Source: Phycisphaerae bacterium (GTDB lineage Bacteria; Planctomycetota; Phycisphaerae; Tepidisphaerales; Tepidisphaeraceae). From it: DNA of 64,000 bases. The notes under the pieces were generated by a model. That model did no database searches. It was not told where the DNA came from and was given only the letters and a program-made list of their open reading frames with translations. The first letter of the stretch is position 1; each line of letters opens with the position of its first letter. The stretch is from contig JAICIO010000001.1 of NCBI GenBank assembly GCA_025924315.1, positions 124,001 to 188,000 on the forward strand, read 5' to 3'. Below are positions 43,318 to 51,538 of this stretch, in pieces. Made by a program: the position numbers and the translations under genes.

Positions 43318-43683
43318 GAAGTGCACTTCGGAGTACAAAAGTTAGAAGAAATCACACTTTGTCGCGGATTTTTCAGAGTGGCGGCGGTATAGCAATGCAA
43401 GCGATCGCGCTTGGTCAGCGTGACTGGCCCCGGCGTTTTCGCTGACAAAACAACACACGTTGTCACCGAAAGGTGACGACGCCGCGGGAGGAGGGGATTT
43501 CGATGTTCCACGCGTGTTCCACAGGAGCTCACCGCTCCATTTTGGTTGACAAGAGTTGACGGAGGTTGACCTACGTTTACCGCTGTTGACCAAAACGAGA
43601 AAATTCAAAACGAAGCCAAACTGGTTCGGCGGAAGATGGGCAACCCTTGGCGTGGTGCGGGGCATCGGCGATGATGGGTGCGG
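43318..43683. other. 366-bp intergenic region between divergent genes
   Basis: It holds a hairpin GTCACC-gaaa-GGTGAC (43462-43477), two GTTCCAC words 11 bp apart (43505 and 43516) and the phased GTTGAC array at 43545-43590. Open frames here on either strand have Arg/Ser-rich, non-protein-like composition and are not supported. Confidence 0.6.
43545..43590. repeat. Helically phased GTTGAC array
   Basis: GTTGAC occurs at 43545, 43555, 43565 and 43585, with GTTTAC at 43575. The five hexamers are spaced exactly 10 bp apart, and the 4-bp gaps differ from one another. It lies ~95 bp upstream of the small gene at 43684 and ~255 bp upstream of the divergent TPR gene. It could be a multi-site operator or a dispersed repeat. 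Confidence 0.7.
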
Positions 43684-43917
43684 ATGGCGAAAACGAACCC
43701 ACCGACGCCGCTTGGGCCGCTGGATTATCGGCGACCGGATCTGGGCGATCCGACCGCGCCGGCGCCCGTGCAAACGCGGCGGAGGCGGTTTCGGATCTTC
43801 ATCTGGTTGCGGCTGATCTACCTCGTCGTGATGGCGGGAGCCTTGATCTTTGTGATTCATTATTTGCTGAATTACTTCAACATGATCGATCAGCTCAGTC
43901 GACCGGGAGGGCACTGA
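43684..43917 (+). CDS. Small single-TM protein
   Basis: 77 residues: a Pro-rich cytoplasmic N-terminus (KTNPPTPLGPLDYRRPDLGD), a basic patch (TRRRRFRIF) and one TM helix (LRLIYLVVMAGALIFVIHYLL). ATG 43684. Positive-inside topology is clear. No family is recognised. Confidence 0.6.
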   Translation: MAKTNPPTPLGPLDYRRPDLGDPTAPAPVQTRRRRFRIFIWLRLIYLVVMAGALIFVIHYLLNYFNMIDQLSRPGGH

Positions 43918-43921
43918 TCTT

Positions 43922-44019
43922 CGTGTAGCGGGACTTCGGCGAGCTCCGTCGAGTCGCGAGCTTGCTCGCCGTGGTTTGCCGATCGGAGAAAAATGGCGCG
44001 CAAGCTCGCCGGCTACACG
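43922..44019. repeat. Degenerate paired repeat related to family J
   Basis: The outer ends CGTGTAGC and GCTACACG are inverted, and GCGAGCTTGCTCGCC with its near-complement GCGCGCAAGCTCGCC lie between them. The inner words match the family J hairpin at 31963. The arms have drifted. Confidence 0.6.
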
Positions 44020-44105
44020 CAAAAGTTCTTACGCGTAGAATCATGATCCACGGCATTTGCAAACTTAATTATCGCGCCGTGCCACGGACCCCCCGCGAGG
44101 TGCCG

Positions 44106-44213
44106 ATGCTCGATCCGGTGCTCAAGCGGCATTTACTCGCGATGGTGACGACGCTGCTCGCGGCGGTCGGAATGGGAATGATCTCGTACGCGATGCTCGA
44201 AGGGATTTTGTAA
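44106..44213 (+). CDS. Very small single-TM protein (tentative)
   Basis: 35 residues, MLDPVLKRHLLAMVTTLLAA and then a short hydrophobic end (GMGMISYAMLEGIL): one TM helix with a short basic lead. It ends 9 bp before holB. The frame is open upstream, but that sequence reads through the repeat at 43922-44019. The call is tentative given the size. Confidence 0.4.
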   Translation: MLDPVLKRHLLAMVTTLLAAVGMGMISYAMLEGIL

Positions 44214-44222
44214 AACGAACCC

Positions 44223-45266
44223 ATGCTTCAGCTTTCGGATATTTTCGGACAGGATGCGGCGATCGATTGGATCCGCAAGGCGCTGGCGGCGGATCATCTG
44301 CCGCATGGATTGATCTTCGCGGGACCGGTCGGGGTTGGAAAAGCGACGACCGCTCAAGCGCTCGGCGCGCTCTTCCTTTGCGAAAATCCTAAACACAACA
44401 AATGGTGCGGGCAGTGCGACAGCTGCCGCGTCATGGCGGCGGGGAACCATCCGGACTTTCACGTCATTACGAAAGAGCTGATCCGCTATCACGACAAAAC
44501 CGGTAAGAGCAAAGGCATTGATCTGTCGATCCATGTCGTGCGACCGGAGCTGATCGAGCCCGCGGGTCGCAAGGCGAACATGGGCCGAGGCAAGGTGTTC
44601 GTCGTCGAACAGGCGGACCTGATGAATCCACAGGCGCAGAATGCGCTGCTGAAAACGCTCGAAGAGCCGGCGGGGCGGACGCTGATCATTCTCCTGACCG
44701 ATCAGCCGAACGCGCTCCTGCAGACCATTCGCAGCCGGTCTCAGGTCGTTCGATTTGCAGCGCTGGATGACGAGCTTGTGAAGAGCGAGCTGCAAAAGCG
44801 CGGGCTGAATAAGTCGCAGGCGACGAGCGCCGCCAAGTACGCGGAGGGATCGCTCGGCGTCGCGCTCAAGTGGCACAACGAAGGCGTGATCGACGCGGCC
44901 AATGAGCTCGTCGATCAACTGAGCGCGATCCAATCCGGCAAGCCCGCGACAGAGTTGCCCGCGTGGTTCAAAAAGGCCGCCGACGCCTATGCGGAGAAGC
45001 AGCTCGAGCATGATGAGCTCGCGAGCAAGGACCAGGCGACGCGCGAAGGGCTGGGCCTCTATCTTCGCATCGCGTCGCAGTTTTTCCGGGAACGATTGGG
45101 GGATGAGAATGATTCGGAAGAGCTGGAGCGACGATGCGCCGCCATTGATGCGATCGTCCGGGCGGAGAATTATCTGGACGCAAATGTGAACATTCCGCTG
45201 ATCTTTCAGCAACTTGCGATCGCACTGGAAATGGGCTTTTCCCCTGCAGCCTCAAACCGCGCCTGA
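44223..45266 (+). CDS. holB: DNA polymerase III delta' subunit (clamp loader)
   Basis: 347 residues. The clamp-loader AAA+ start is SDIFGQDAAIDWIRKALAA; P-loop GPVGVGKATTAQAL; zinc-module Cys in WCGQCDSCRVM; VVEQADLMNPQAQNALLKTL, EEPAGRTLIILLTDQPNALL and QTIRSRSQVVRF (the S-R-C/S sensor region). The P-loop has Ala after GK instead of Ser/Thr, common in delta' subunits that do not hydrolyse ATP. DnaX is the closest alternative, but the length and degenerate P-loop favour delta'. Confidence 0.88.
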   Translation: MLQLSDIFGQDAAIDWIRKALAADHLPHGLIFAGPVGVGKATTAQALGALFLCENPKHNKWCGQCDSCRVMAAGNHPDFHVITKELIRYHDKTGKSKGIDLSIHVVRPELIEPAGRKANMGRGKVFVVEQADLMNPQAQNALLKTLEEPAGRTLIILLTDQPNALLQTIRSRSQVVRFAALDDELVKSELQKRGLNKSQATSAAKYAEGSLGVALKWHNEGVIDAANELVDQLSAIQSGKPATELPAWFKKAADAYAEKQLEHDELASKDQATREGLGLYLRIASQFFRERLGDENDSEELERRCAAIDAIVRAENYLDANVNIPLIFQQLAIALEMGFSPAASNRA

Positions 45267-45281
45267 CACCTCTCACGCAGT

Positions 45282-45301
45282 GGGGTCACTTCAGTGACCC
45301 C
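45282..45301. terminator. Hairpin downstream of holB (terminator or single REP-like palindrome)
   Basis: GGGGTCACTTCAGTGACCCC is a 9-bp perfect stem with a 2-nt loop. No T run follows, so termination is not certain. The plan ('..CTTCAG..') resembles the arms of family H. Confidence 0.55.
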
Positions 45302-45330
45302 GGGAAATCTCCGATGAAGAGTACGACTTC

Positions 45331-45429
45331 CCGATGCCACGAACGCGTCGCGGGTGGCGTGTTACCGGTACACGAATGGGGCGGGCGACCGGCAACCCGC
45401 GCAACTCCGCGACGCGTTCGGGGCATCGG
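45331..45429. repeat. Long inverted repeat, family K, next to holB
   Basis: 23-bp arms at 45331-45353 and 45407-45429 (CCGATGCC-N-CGAACGCGTCGCGG) with a single mismatch. An ATTTTT run follows the right arm, so it could terminate holB transcription. The inner loop holds a weaker ACCGGT-type pairing. Confidence 0.85.
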
Positions 45430-45449
45430 GATTTTTCGTTTGCCCTTCC

Positions 45450-45755
45450 TCACGACAGCAAGTCGTCTGTTTCCATTTCATCGATCTCATGAAGCTGCCT
45501 TCGACTCATTAGTCGCGCCACGGCGCCGATTGCCGAGAAGAGCGCCATGAGGGCGAAGAATCCGATGCCCATCCACCGCGGGCGCGGATCGCGATCGCGA
45601 GGCCATGGCGACATCACGTCGGCCGCGACGAGAGCGTTGGTCACGGCATACGCCGCGAGGTAACTCAGGATCAGCGCCGCGCCGATCAGGAGCGAAACGA
45701 CGGTCGCGGTCTTAGGCCGCGGAGGTTCGAACATTTCCACTTCGGGTACATCCAT
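45450..45755 (-). CDS. Small two-TM membrane protein
   Basis: 101 residues: an N-terminal acidic/Pro stretch (DVPEVEMFEPPRPK), TM helices TATVVSLLIGAALILSYLAA and GIGFFALMALFSAIGAVARL, and an acidic end (EIDEMETDDLLS). ATG 45755 is preserved after a GGGGAA motif, which favours it over the ATG at 45770. No family is recognised. Confidence 0.6.
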   Translation of the reverse strand: MDVPEVEMFEPPRPKTATVVSLLIGAALILSYLAAYAVTNALVAADVMSPWPRDRDPRPRWMGIGFFALMALFSAIGAVARLMSRRQLHEIDEMETDDLLS

Positions 45756-45822
45756 ACGAATTCCCCGCATGCCATGCGGGTCTCGTAATAGGACGTACGA
45801 TACGTTGGCGAGACAGGCAAAA

Positions 45823-46911
45823 TTACCCGTTTTTCAGCCCTTGCAGGTGGGTTGCAATCTTCAAATGGGGCCTTGGGAGGGGGTATTCATGCAGTCGGTC
45901 GAGTGAGACCCATACGTGCGGAGTTGTGAGCGAATGCGACCTGCCGTCGCGCGTCTCGGCGAGATAAACGGAAAAGTCATACCGCCGGTGTGTGAGGCCG
46001 TGCTGCAGGTTGGCAAGATGCGACGGCGCCGACGCGCGAATCGAAAATAGCGAGCGAATCGTTTTCGCGGTTACAGGCGCCTCGCCGCTTTCGCGCGTAA
46101 GAAACTGCCACATGCCCGCCCATCGACCGGTCTCCGGTCGCTGCTCAAGGAGAAACTCGTTGCCGCGACGAATGCAGAAGGTCCATCGCTTTTCGAGGGG
46201 CGTTTCGATGCGCTTTCTCGGCGGGGGAACCTTGTCCTGCAAACCAGCCGAGAATGCTTCGCAATGTTTCCGCACTGGGCAAATGAGGCACTGCGGGTTG
46301 CGTGGCGTGCAGACGGTCGCGCCGAGTTCCATGAGCGCGGAGTTGAAGTCTCCGATCTGTTTCTTCGGCAGGATTTCTTCCGCCCGTTCCCACAGCTTCG
46401 CGTTCGTCTCGCGATCGCGCGGGTCAGAGCGAATCTTGTCGATTCGGCAGAGAACCCGCGCGACATTCCCATCGAGAATCGGAGAGCGACTTTCGAAGGC
46501 GATCGATGCAATCGCGCCGGCCGAATACCGACCCACGCCGGGGAGTTTGAGTAAGTGATCGACTTCATCCGGCAACTGCCCGGCGAAGTCTTTCAGAACC
46601 ATCTGCGCGGCGGCCCTCAGGTTTTTCGCACGCGAATAATAGCCCAATCCTTGCCACAGCCTCAGTACCTCCTGCAGCTCGGCCTTGGCGAGGTCGTGCA
46701 CCGTAGGAAAACGGGCGATAAAACGCCGGAAATATGGGATGACCGTCGCCACCTGCGTCTGCTGGAGCATCGTCTCGCTGACCAGCACATGATAGGGATT
46801 GAGGCGGTCGGTCGCACGTGGTTTCAGTGGCAGGCGCCACGGTAAATCGCGCCGATGTTGCGCGTACCACGCCAACAGTCTCTTCTGAAATTCTCGCGCT
46901 GACAAAAGCAT
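45823..46911 (-). CDS. mutY: A/G-specific adenine DNA glycosylase
   Basis: 362 residues. The HhH-GPD domain has SETMLQQTQVATVIPYFRRF (catalytic Glu), LLKLPGVGRYSAGAIASIAF (helix-hairpin-helix) and 'PILDGNVARVLCRI' (catalytic Asp). The [4Fe-4S] cluster motif C-x6-C-x2-C-x5-C is intact in CTPRNPQCLICPVRKHC. The C-terminal NUDIX-like domain that recognises 8-oxoG is present (EFLLEQRPETGRWAGMWQF). It removes adenine mispaired with 8-oxoguanine. Confidence 0.96.
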   Translation of the reverse strand: MLLSAREFQKRLLAWYAQHRRDLPWRLPLKPRATDRLNPYHVLVSETMLQQTQVATVIPYFRRFIARFPTVHDLAKAELQEVLRLWQGLGYYSRAKNLRAAAQMVLKDFAGQLPDEVDHLLKLPGVGRYSAGAIASIAFESRSPILDGNVARVLCRIDKIRSDPRDRETNAKLWERAEEILPKKQIGDFNSALMELGATVCTPRNPQCLICPVRKHCEAFSAGLQDKVPPPRKRIETPLEKRWTFCIRRGNEFLLEQRPETGRWAGMWQFLTRESGEAPVTAKTIRSLFSIRASAPSHLANLQHGLTHRRYDFSVYLAETRDGRSHSLTTPHVWVSLDRLHEYPLPRPHLKIATHLQGLKNG

Positions 46912-47084
46912 GAAAAGAATTTTATTCTCTGCCTTGCATCATCACCAATCGGTGCGAAAATGGGCTTGTGGGTGTTGGGGTTTCCTGAGACGGATCTCTG
47001 GAAAGTTTGGCGGTCGCGCAACGCGATCGTAACAGTGTTGGATGTTCCGCTCTCGGTCGGTTGGATGATGCATGGAGGTCGCGC

Positions 47085-47312
47085 ATGAGACAGCCCACGG
47101 TCGATGATTTTGTCCGCCTCACACAAGCCATTCCAGAGCTCGGGCTTCCGCGGGATGAAGTCGGTGTCGTCCGCAGCACATGGTTCGCACCGAACCTCGC
47201 GTACGAAGTCGAGTTTCACATAAAGGGCGCCGAGCACCAGACGCGGGCGCTTCTTCTGGCCAATCAGCTTCAGGTCGAAGAAGGTCCGCTGCTTCATGAA
47301 GAAGCGGTGTGA
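47085..47312 (+). CDS. DUF4926-like small protein
   Basis: 75 residues: MRQPTVDDFVRLTQAIPELG, then LPRDEVGVVRSTWFAPNLAY and EVEF. This matches the DUF4926 pattern (dvV.L..diPe.gL..GdvGtVv......yEVEF). Start ATG 47085 is supported by GGAGG six nt upstream. Members are often encoded beside short toxin-antitoxin-like genes; none is seen here. Function unknown. Confidence 0.7.
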   Translation: MRQPTVDDFVRLTQAIPELGLPRDEVGVVRSTWFAPNLAYEVEFHIKGAEHQTRALLLANQLQVEEGPLLHEEAV

Positions 47313-47395
47313 GTCGAGACTACTCATCACACGAGCAAGCTTAGTTCGCTGAATCACGTTTAACGATCCATCGCACGTGATCGTAGAAGGTTCAT

Positions 47396-48988
47396 TCAAA
47401 ATCCAACCGCCTGACCATCCTTCCGAGAATCGGACGCGCCGAGATATCCGTCATCCAGCCGATAGATGAACTGGCCGCCGCCGAAGTCTGTGAAATCTCG
47501 CAGTTCGATCTCGTGAGCCATCGCCTGCAGCTTCTGCACAACGTCCTCGCGCGTTCCCTGTTCAAGGAAAACTTTTTTCGCGCCCGCCACCCGCCACCGC
47601 GGCGCGTCACACGCGGCCTGAGGATTCTGGTGATAATCGATGAGCCGCACCATCATCTGCACGTGTCCCTGCGCCTGCATCGCGCCGCCCATCACACCGA
47701 AGCTCATCACGGCTTTTCCGTCGCGCATGAGGAAGCCGGGAATGATCGTGTGGAAGGGTCGTTTCCGCGGGCCGACTTCGTTCGGGTGACCGCGCTCGAG
47801 TACAAAGCCATGCCCGCGGTTCTGCAGACTGATGCCCGTGCCGGGGACGACGATCCCGCTGCCGAAGCCGGCGTAGCTGGATTGAATGAGCGAGACCATG
47901 CGACCGTCCGCATCGGCGGTGGTGAGATAAACCGTTCCGCCGCGTTTGATGTCGCCGGGATCGGGTGCGCTGGCGCGAGTTGGATCGATGAGCCGTGCTC
48001 GCGCCTGGAGATAATCGTCGTTGAGAAGGTCATTCGTCTCGATCTTCGCGTGCGACGGATCCGAGACGTGCCGATGCACATCCGCGAAGGCGAGCTTCAT
48101 CGCCTCGATCTGCAGGTGCAGACTGTCGGCGGAATCGACGGGCGCCTCGTTCATGGGAAGGTGCTGTAGCATTCCGAGGGCCATCAGCGCCCCGATTCCC
48201 TGACCGTTCGGCGGGATCTCGTGCAACTGATATCCGCGATAGTCGATGCAGATCGTCTCCACCCACTCCGCCTCGTGCGATGCAAGATCATCGAGCGTCA
48301 TGAGACCGTCGCCCCGCTCGGCGTGCGCGACGATCTGCTTCGCGAGATCCCCGCGATAGAACGATTCACCGATCGAATCCGCGATCGCTCCGAGCGTTTC
48401 TCCGTGACCTGGGCTCCGAAAAAGTTCGCCCGTCATCGGCGCTCGCCCGTTGACCGTGAAGCCCGCGGCGAAATCCGGATATTCGCGAAACGTTTCGACG
48501 GCTGATTGCCACGACTTCGCGGTGATGGGCGGGACGAGAAAGCCTTCCCGCGCGTATCGAATCGTCGGCTGGAGCAACTCGTGAAAGGGTAGCTTCCCGA
48601 ATTTCTTCGAAAGCTCGACCCACCCCGAGACCGCGCCCGGCACGGTCACGGCGTGCCACCCGCGCATCGGCATCGCCTCGAACTGATCGAAAAACTCCCG
48701 CGTCCAGGCGGCCGGCGACCGACCTGATGCGTTCAGCCCATGCAGCTTCGATCCATCCCACACGATCGCAAACAGATCGCTGCCGATGCCGTTGTTGTTC
48801 GGCTCGACAACGGTCAACGCCGCCGCACAGGCAATCGCTGCGTCAATCGCATTCCCGCCCGCGCGCAACATTTCCAGTCCCGCCTGCGCCGCCAGCGGCT
48901 GCGACGTCGCTACCACATTTTTCGCCAGCACCGGCATGCGCTGCGAGCGATAGGGAAAGGTCCAGTCAAATGCGATCGATTGTCTCAT
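47396..48988 (-). CDS. ggt: Gamma-glutamyltransferase family protein
   Basis: 530 residues. Ntn-hydrolase Ggt signatures: ATSQPLAAQAGLEMLRAGGN and AIDAAIACAAALTVVEPNNN (substrate side), YRGYQLHEIPPNGQGIGALM, then the autocleavage region GGTVYLTTADADGRMVSLIQ, where Thr-Thr should be the new N-terminal nucleophile, and FHTIIPGFLMRDGKAVMSFG. No signal peptide is evident, so it may be cytoplasmic. Substrates could be glutathione or other gamma-glutamyl compounds. It is divergent from rhaB, with 42 bp between starts. M18 (48937) is an alternative start. Confidence 0.9.
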   Translation of the reverse strand: MRQSIAFDWTFPYRSQRMPVLAKNVVATSQPLAAQAGLEMLRAGGNAIDAAIACAAALTVVEPNNNGIGSDLFAIVWDGSKLHGLNASGRSPAAWTREFFDQFEAMPMRGWHAVTVPGAVSGWVELSKKFGKLPFHELLQPTIRYAREGFLVPPITAKSWQSAVETFREYPDFAAGFTVNGRAPMTGELFRSPGHGETLGAIADSIGESFYRGDLAKQIVAHAERGDGLMTLDDLASHEAEWVETICIDYRGYQLHEIPPNGQGIGALMALGMLQHLPMNEAPVDSADSLHLQIEAMKLAFADVHRHVSDPSHAKIETNDLLNDDYLQARARLIDPTRASAPDPGDIKRGGTVYLTTADADGRMVSLIQSSYAGFGSGIVVPGTGISLQNRGHGFVLERGHPNEVGPRKRPFHTIIPGFLMRDGKAVMSFGVMGGAMQAQGHVQMMVRLIDYHQNPQAACDAPRWRVAGAKKVFLEQGTREDVVQKLQAMAHEIELRDFTDFGGGQFIYRLDDGYLGASDSRKDGQAVGF

Positions 48989-49030
48989 CGCCTGGCGATG
49001 CTACCATACGCCCGCACAAGCGGAGAGGTT

Positions 49031-50503
49031 ATGTCGGACCAGCATTTCGTTGCATTTGATCTTGGAGCGGAGAGCGGGCGCTCGGTTGTCGGGACGTTAT
49101 CGAACGGAAAACTATCGCTCGCAGAGACGCATCGGTTTCTCAACCCGACGGGCCGGATCAACGGCCATCTTCACTGGAATCTTCTTTTGCAGTGGGAAGA
49201 ATTGAAGATTGGTTTGCGCAAAAGTGCGAAGGGACATTCGATTGATGGCATTGGTGTCGACACGTGGGGCGTTGATTTCGGCTTCGTCGGACCCTCGGGC
49301 GAAATCCTCGGTTTCCCGTTCAACTATCGCGACGCGCGAACCGACGGCGTGATGGACGCGACATTCAAGCGTGTCAGCAAGCAGGAGATCTTCGAAGCGA
49401 CCGGCATTCAATTCATGCAGCTGAATTCGCTATACCAGCTGATCGCGACGCAGCGAGATAACCCCGCGCTGTTGAGCTGCGCGAAGACGCTGCTCTTCAT
49501 CCCGGACCTGTTCAACTATCTCTTCACCGGCGTGAAGAAAAGCGAATTCTCGATCGCGACGACGAGCCAGATGTTCGATCCGCGGAAGAACGCATGGGCA
49601 ATCGACATGCTGAAGAAGCTCGGATTGCCAACGAACATTCTGCCGGAGGTTGTGCCGACGGGCACGGTGCTCGGTTCGCTGCGGGATGACGTCGCGAGCG
49701 AATGTGGCGTCGCGAAGATTCCGGTGATCGCTCCCGGCGGCCACGATACCGCGAGCGCGGTTGTGGCCGTTCCTGCGTCGGGTGACGACTGGTGTTACAT
49801 CAGCTCGGGGACATGGTCGTTGATGGGTGTTGAGCTCGACCGGCCGCTGATCAATGAGAAGGCGCTCGAATACAACTACACGAACGAAGGCGGGATGGGC
49901 GGGACGATTCGATTTCTGAAGAACATCATGGGGCTATGGCTCGTGCAGGAATGCCGCCGGCAGCTCGAGAAGGAAGGACAGGTCTTCGACTACACGCAGC
50001 TCACAAAGATGGCGAGCGACGCGAAGCCCTTCACCGCGATCATCAATCCCGATCACGCGCCATTCCTCTCGCCCGGCGAAATGCCAAACAAAATCGGGGA
50101 GTTTTGTCGGAAGACGAAGCAGCCGGCGCCGAGCTCCGTTGGCGAAACGGTTCGAACGTGCCTCGAAAGTCTCGCGCTCACCTATCGCCGCACGCTCGAA
50201 GGGATGCAGGACGTGCTCGGGCGGAAGATGAAGGTCATTCACGTCGTCGGTGGCGGATCGCGCAATGAGCTGCTGAACCAGATGACCGCCGACGCGTGCG
50301 GAATTCCCGTGATTGCTGGCCCGGTCGAAGCGACGGCGGCGGGGAACATTCTCGTGCAGGCGATGACACTCGACTCAATCAAGTCGCTCGCCGATGCAAG
50401 AGAAGTCGTGCGGCGAAGCTTCGATGTGAAACGCTACGATCCGCGCGACACGAAACCGTGGGACGCGGCGTATGCGAAATACCAGCAACTCGTGAATGCA
50501 TGA
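49031..50503 (+). CDS. rhaB: Rhamnulokinase
   Basis: 490 residues of the FGGY kinase family: FVAFDLGAESGRSVVGTLSN (phosphate 1 motif), 'GIGVDTWGVDFGFVGPSGEI', 'SGTWSLMGVELDRPLINEKA' and HVVGGGSRNELLNQMTADAC (adenosine motif). The E-S-G-R-S and GTWSLMG elements are typical of RhaB. It phosphorylates L-rhamnulose. ATG 49031 has GAGAGG six nt upstream. The stop overlaps the next gene's start (ATGA), so they form an operon. The isomerase and aldolase are not in the window. Confidence 0.92.
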   Translation: MSDQHFVAFDLGAESGRSVVGTLSNGKLSLAETHRFLNPTGRINGHLHWNLLLQWEELKIGLRKSAKGHSIDGIGVDTWGVDFGFVGPSGEILGFPFNYRDARTDGVMDATFKRVSKQEIFEATGIQFMQLNSLYQLIATQRDNPALLSCAKTLLFIPDLFNYLFTGVKKSEFSIATTSQMFDPRKNAWAIDMLKKLGLPTNILPEVVPTGTVLGSLRDDVASECGVAKIPVIAPGGHDTASAVVAVPASGDDWCYISSGTWSLMGVELDRPLINEKALEYNYTNEGGMGGTIRFLKNIMGLWLVQECRRQLEKEGQVFDYTQLTKMASDAKPFTAIINPDHAPFLSPGEMPNKIGEFCRKTKQPAPSSVGETVRTCLESLALTYRRTLEGMQDVLGRKMKVIHVVGGGSRNELLNQMTADACGIPVIAGPVEATAAGNILVQAMTLDSIKSLADAREVVRRSFDVKRYDPRDTKPWDAAYAKYQQLVNA

Positions 50504-51477
50504 TCATCGATTGTCACGTCCACATCTGCGCGATGTCGCCCGCCCGCGGGGGTATGTCGCCGAAGCTGCTCAACAGCTTGCCGTTTCGCTTCATGCGCTG
50601 GCGGCTCGGAATGAAGGGGACGGACGAGCAGACCGAGCGCGATCTCGAAGCGAAGCTCGCCGAAACAATCAACGAAACCACTAAGCTCGACGCCGCGGTT
50701 GTACTTGCGTTCGATGCCGTTCACGATCGCGAAGGCCGACTCGATCAAGCGAACACTCACCTCTATGTCAAGAATGATTATGTGATCGAGTTGTCTCAGC
50801 GGAATCCAAAGATGCGGTTCGGAGCTTCCGTGCATCCGTATCGTAAGGACGCAGTCGCGGAGCTTGAGCGATGCGTCGCGGCGGGGGCGGTGCTGCTGAA
50901 ATGGTTACCCATCACGCAGAACTTCAATCCCGCCGATCCGATGTGCATCCCGTTTTACGAGGCGCTGGCGCATCACAATCTGACGTTGCTTTGTCACACC
51001 GGCGGAGAGCAATCGCTTCCGCAGCTCGATAAATCGACGGCCGATCCGATGCTGCTCAAGCCCGCGCTCGATCGAGGCGTGCGCGTGATCATGGCTCATT
51101 GCGGAACGCGATCCACACCGTGGGAGCAGGATTACCTGACGCAGTTCATGCAACTGGCGCAGGATTACGAGCACTGTTACGGCGATACCTCGGCGTTATG
51201 CCTTCCCGCGAGATCGCACGCCTTCGGCCCAATCCTGCAAAACAAAATCGTTCGCGAAAAGCTCGTCCACGGCAGCGACTGGCCGATCATCGCAATTCCC
51301 CCCGCGAGCAAGATCGGTTGGAACAACGCATGGGACCTCATGCACGAGCGCAACTGGATGAAGCGCGACGTGATGATCAAAGAGCGACTGGGTATTGATG
51401 ATGCCTATTGGAACCGCGCGGGACGAGTGCTTCGGCTCGCTTCTTCCGGCTCACCCAGCGCCGATGTTAGCCATTGA
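50500..51477 (+). CDS. Amidohydrolase-2 family metal-dependent hydrolase
   Basis: 325 residues: N-terminal IIDCHVHICAM (H-x-H metal pair), central LTLLCHTGGEQ and VIMAHCGTRS (metal/His residues), and KLVHGSDWPIIAIPPAS near the end (catalytic Asp). This is a TIM-barrel of the amidohydro_2 type (decarboxylases, lactonases). ATGA overlap with rhaB implies co-expression and hints at a carbohydrate-derived lactone or acid as substrate, which is not proven. Confidence 0.83.
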   Translation: MIIDCHVHICAMSPARGGMSPKLLNSLPFRFMRWRLGMKGTDEQTERDLEAKLAETINETTKLDAAVVLAFDAVHDREGRLDQANTHLYVKNDYVIELSQRNPKMRFGASVHPYRKDAVAELERCVAAGAVLLKWLPITQNFNPADPMCIPFYEALAHHNLTLLCHTGGEQSLPQLDKSTADPMLLKPALDRGVRVIMAHCGTRSTPWEQDYLTQFMQLAQDYEHCYGDTSALCLPARSHAFGPILQNKIVREKLVHGSDWPIIAIPPASKIGWNNAWDLMHERNWMKRDVMIKERLGIDDAYWNRAGRVLRLASSGSPSADVSH

Positions 51478-51538
51478 GAATTGTTGATGGGATTTGCCCT
51501 CGGTTGACGCATACTACCCGTGGCGGGAGGTGCGCTCG

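Noticed and set aside
43342-44022. 226-codon minus-strand frame covering the GTTGAC array
   Set aside because: Ser/Arg/Pro-rich, spans the repeats and the small TM gene in antisense, and has no homology-like features.
44223-45266. dnaX (gamma/tau) instead of holB
   Set aside because: Too short for DnaX, has a degenerate P-loop (GKAT), and lies downstream of tmk as holB often does.
5236-45429. The palindromic repeats as a CRISPR array
   Set aside because: Units are paired inverted repeats scattered singly between genes, with no regular spacers and no cas genes.
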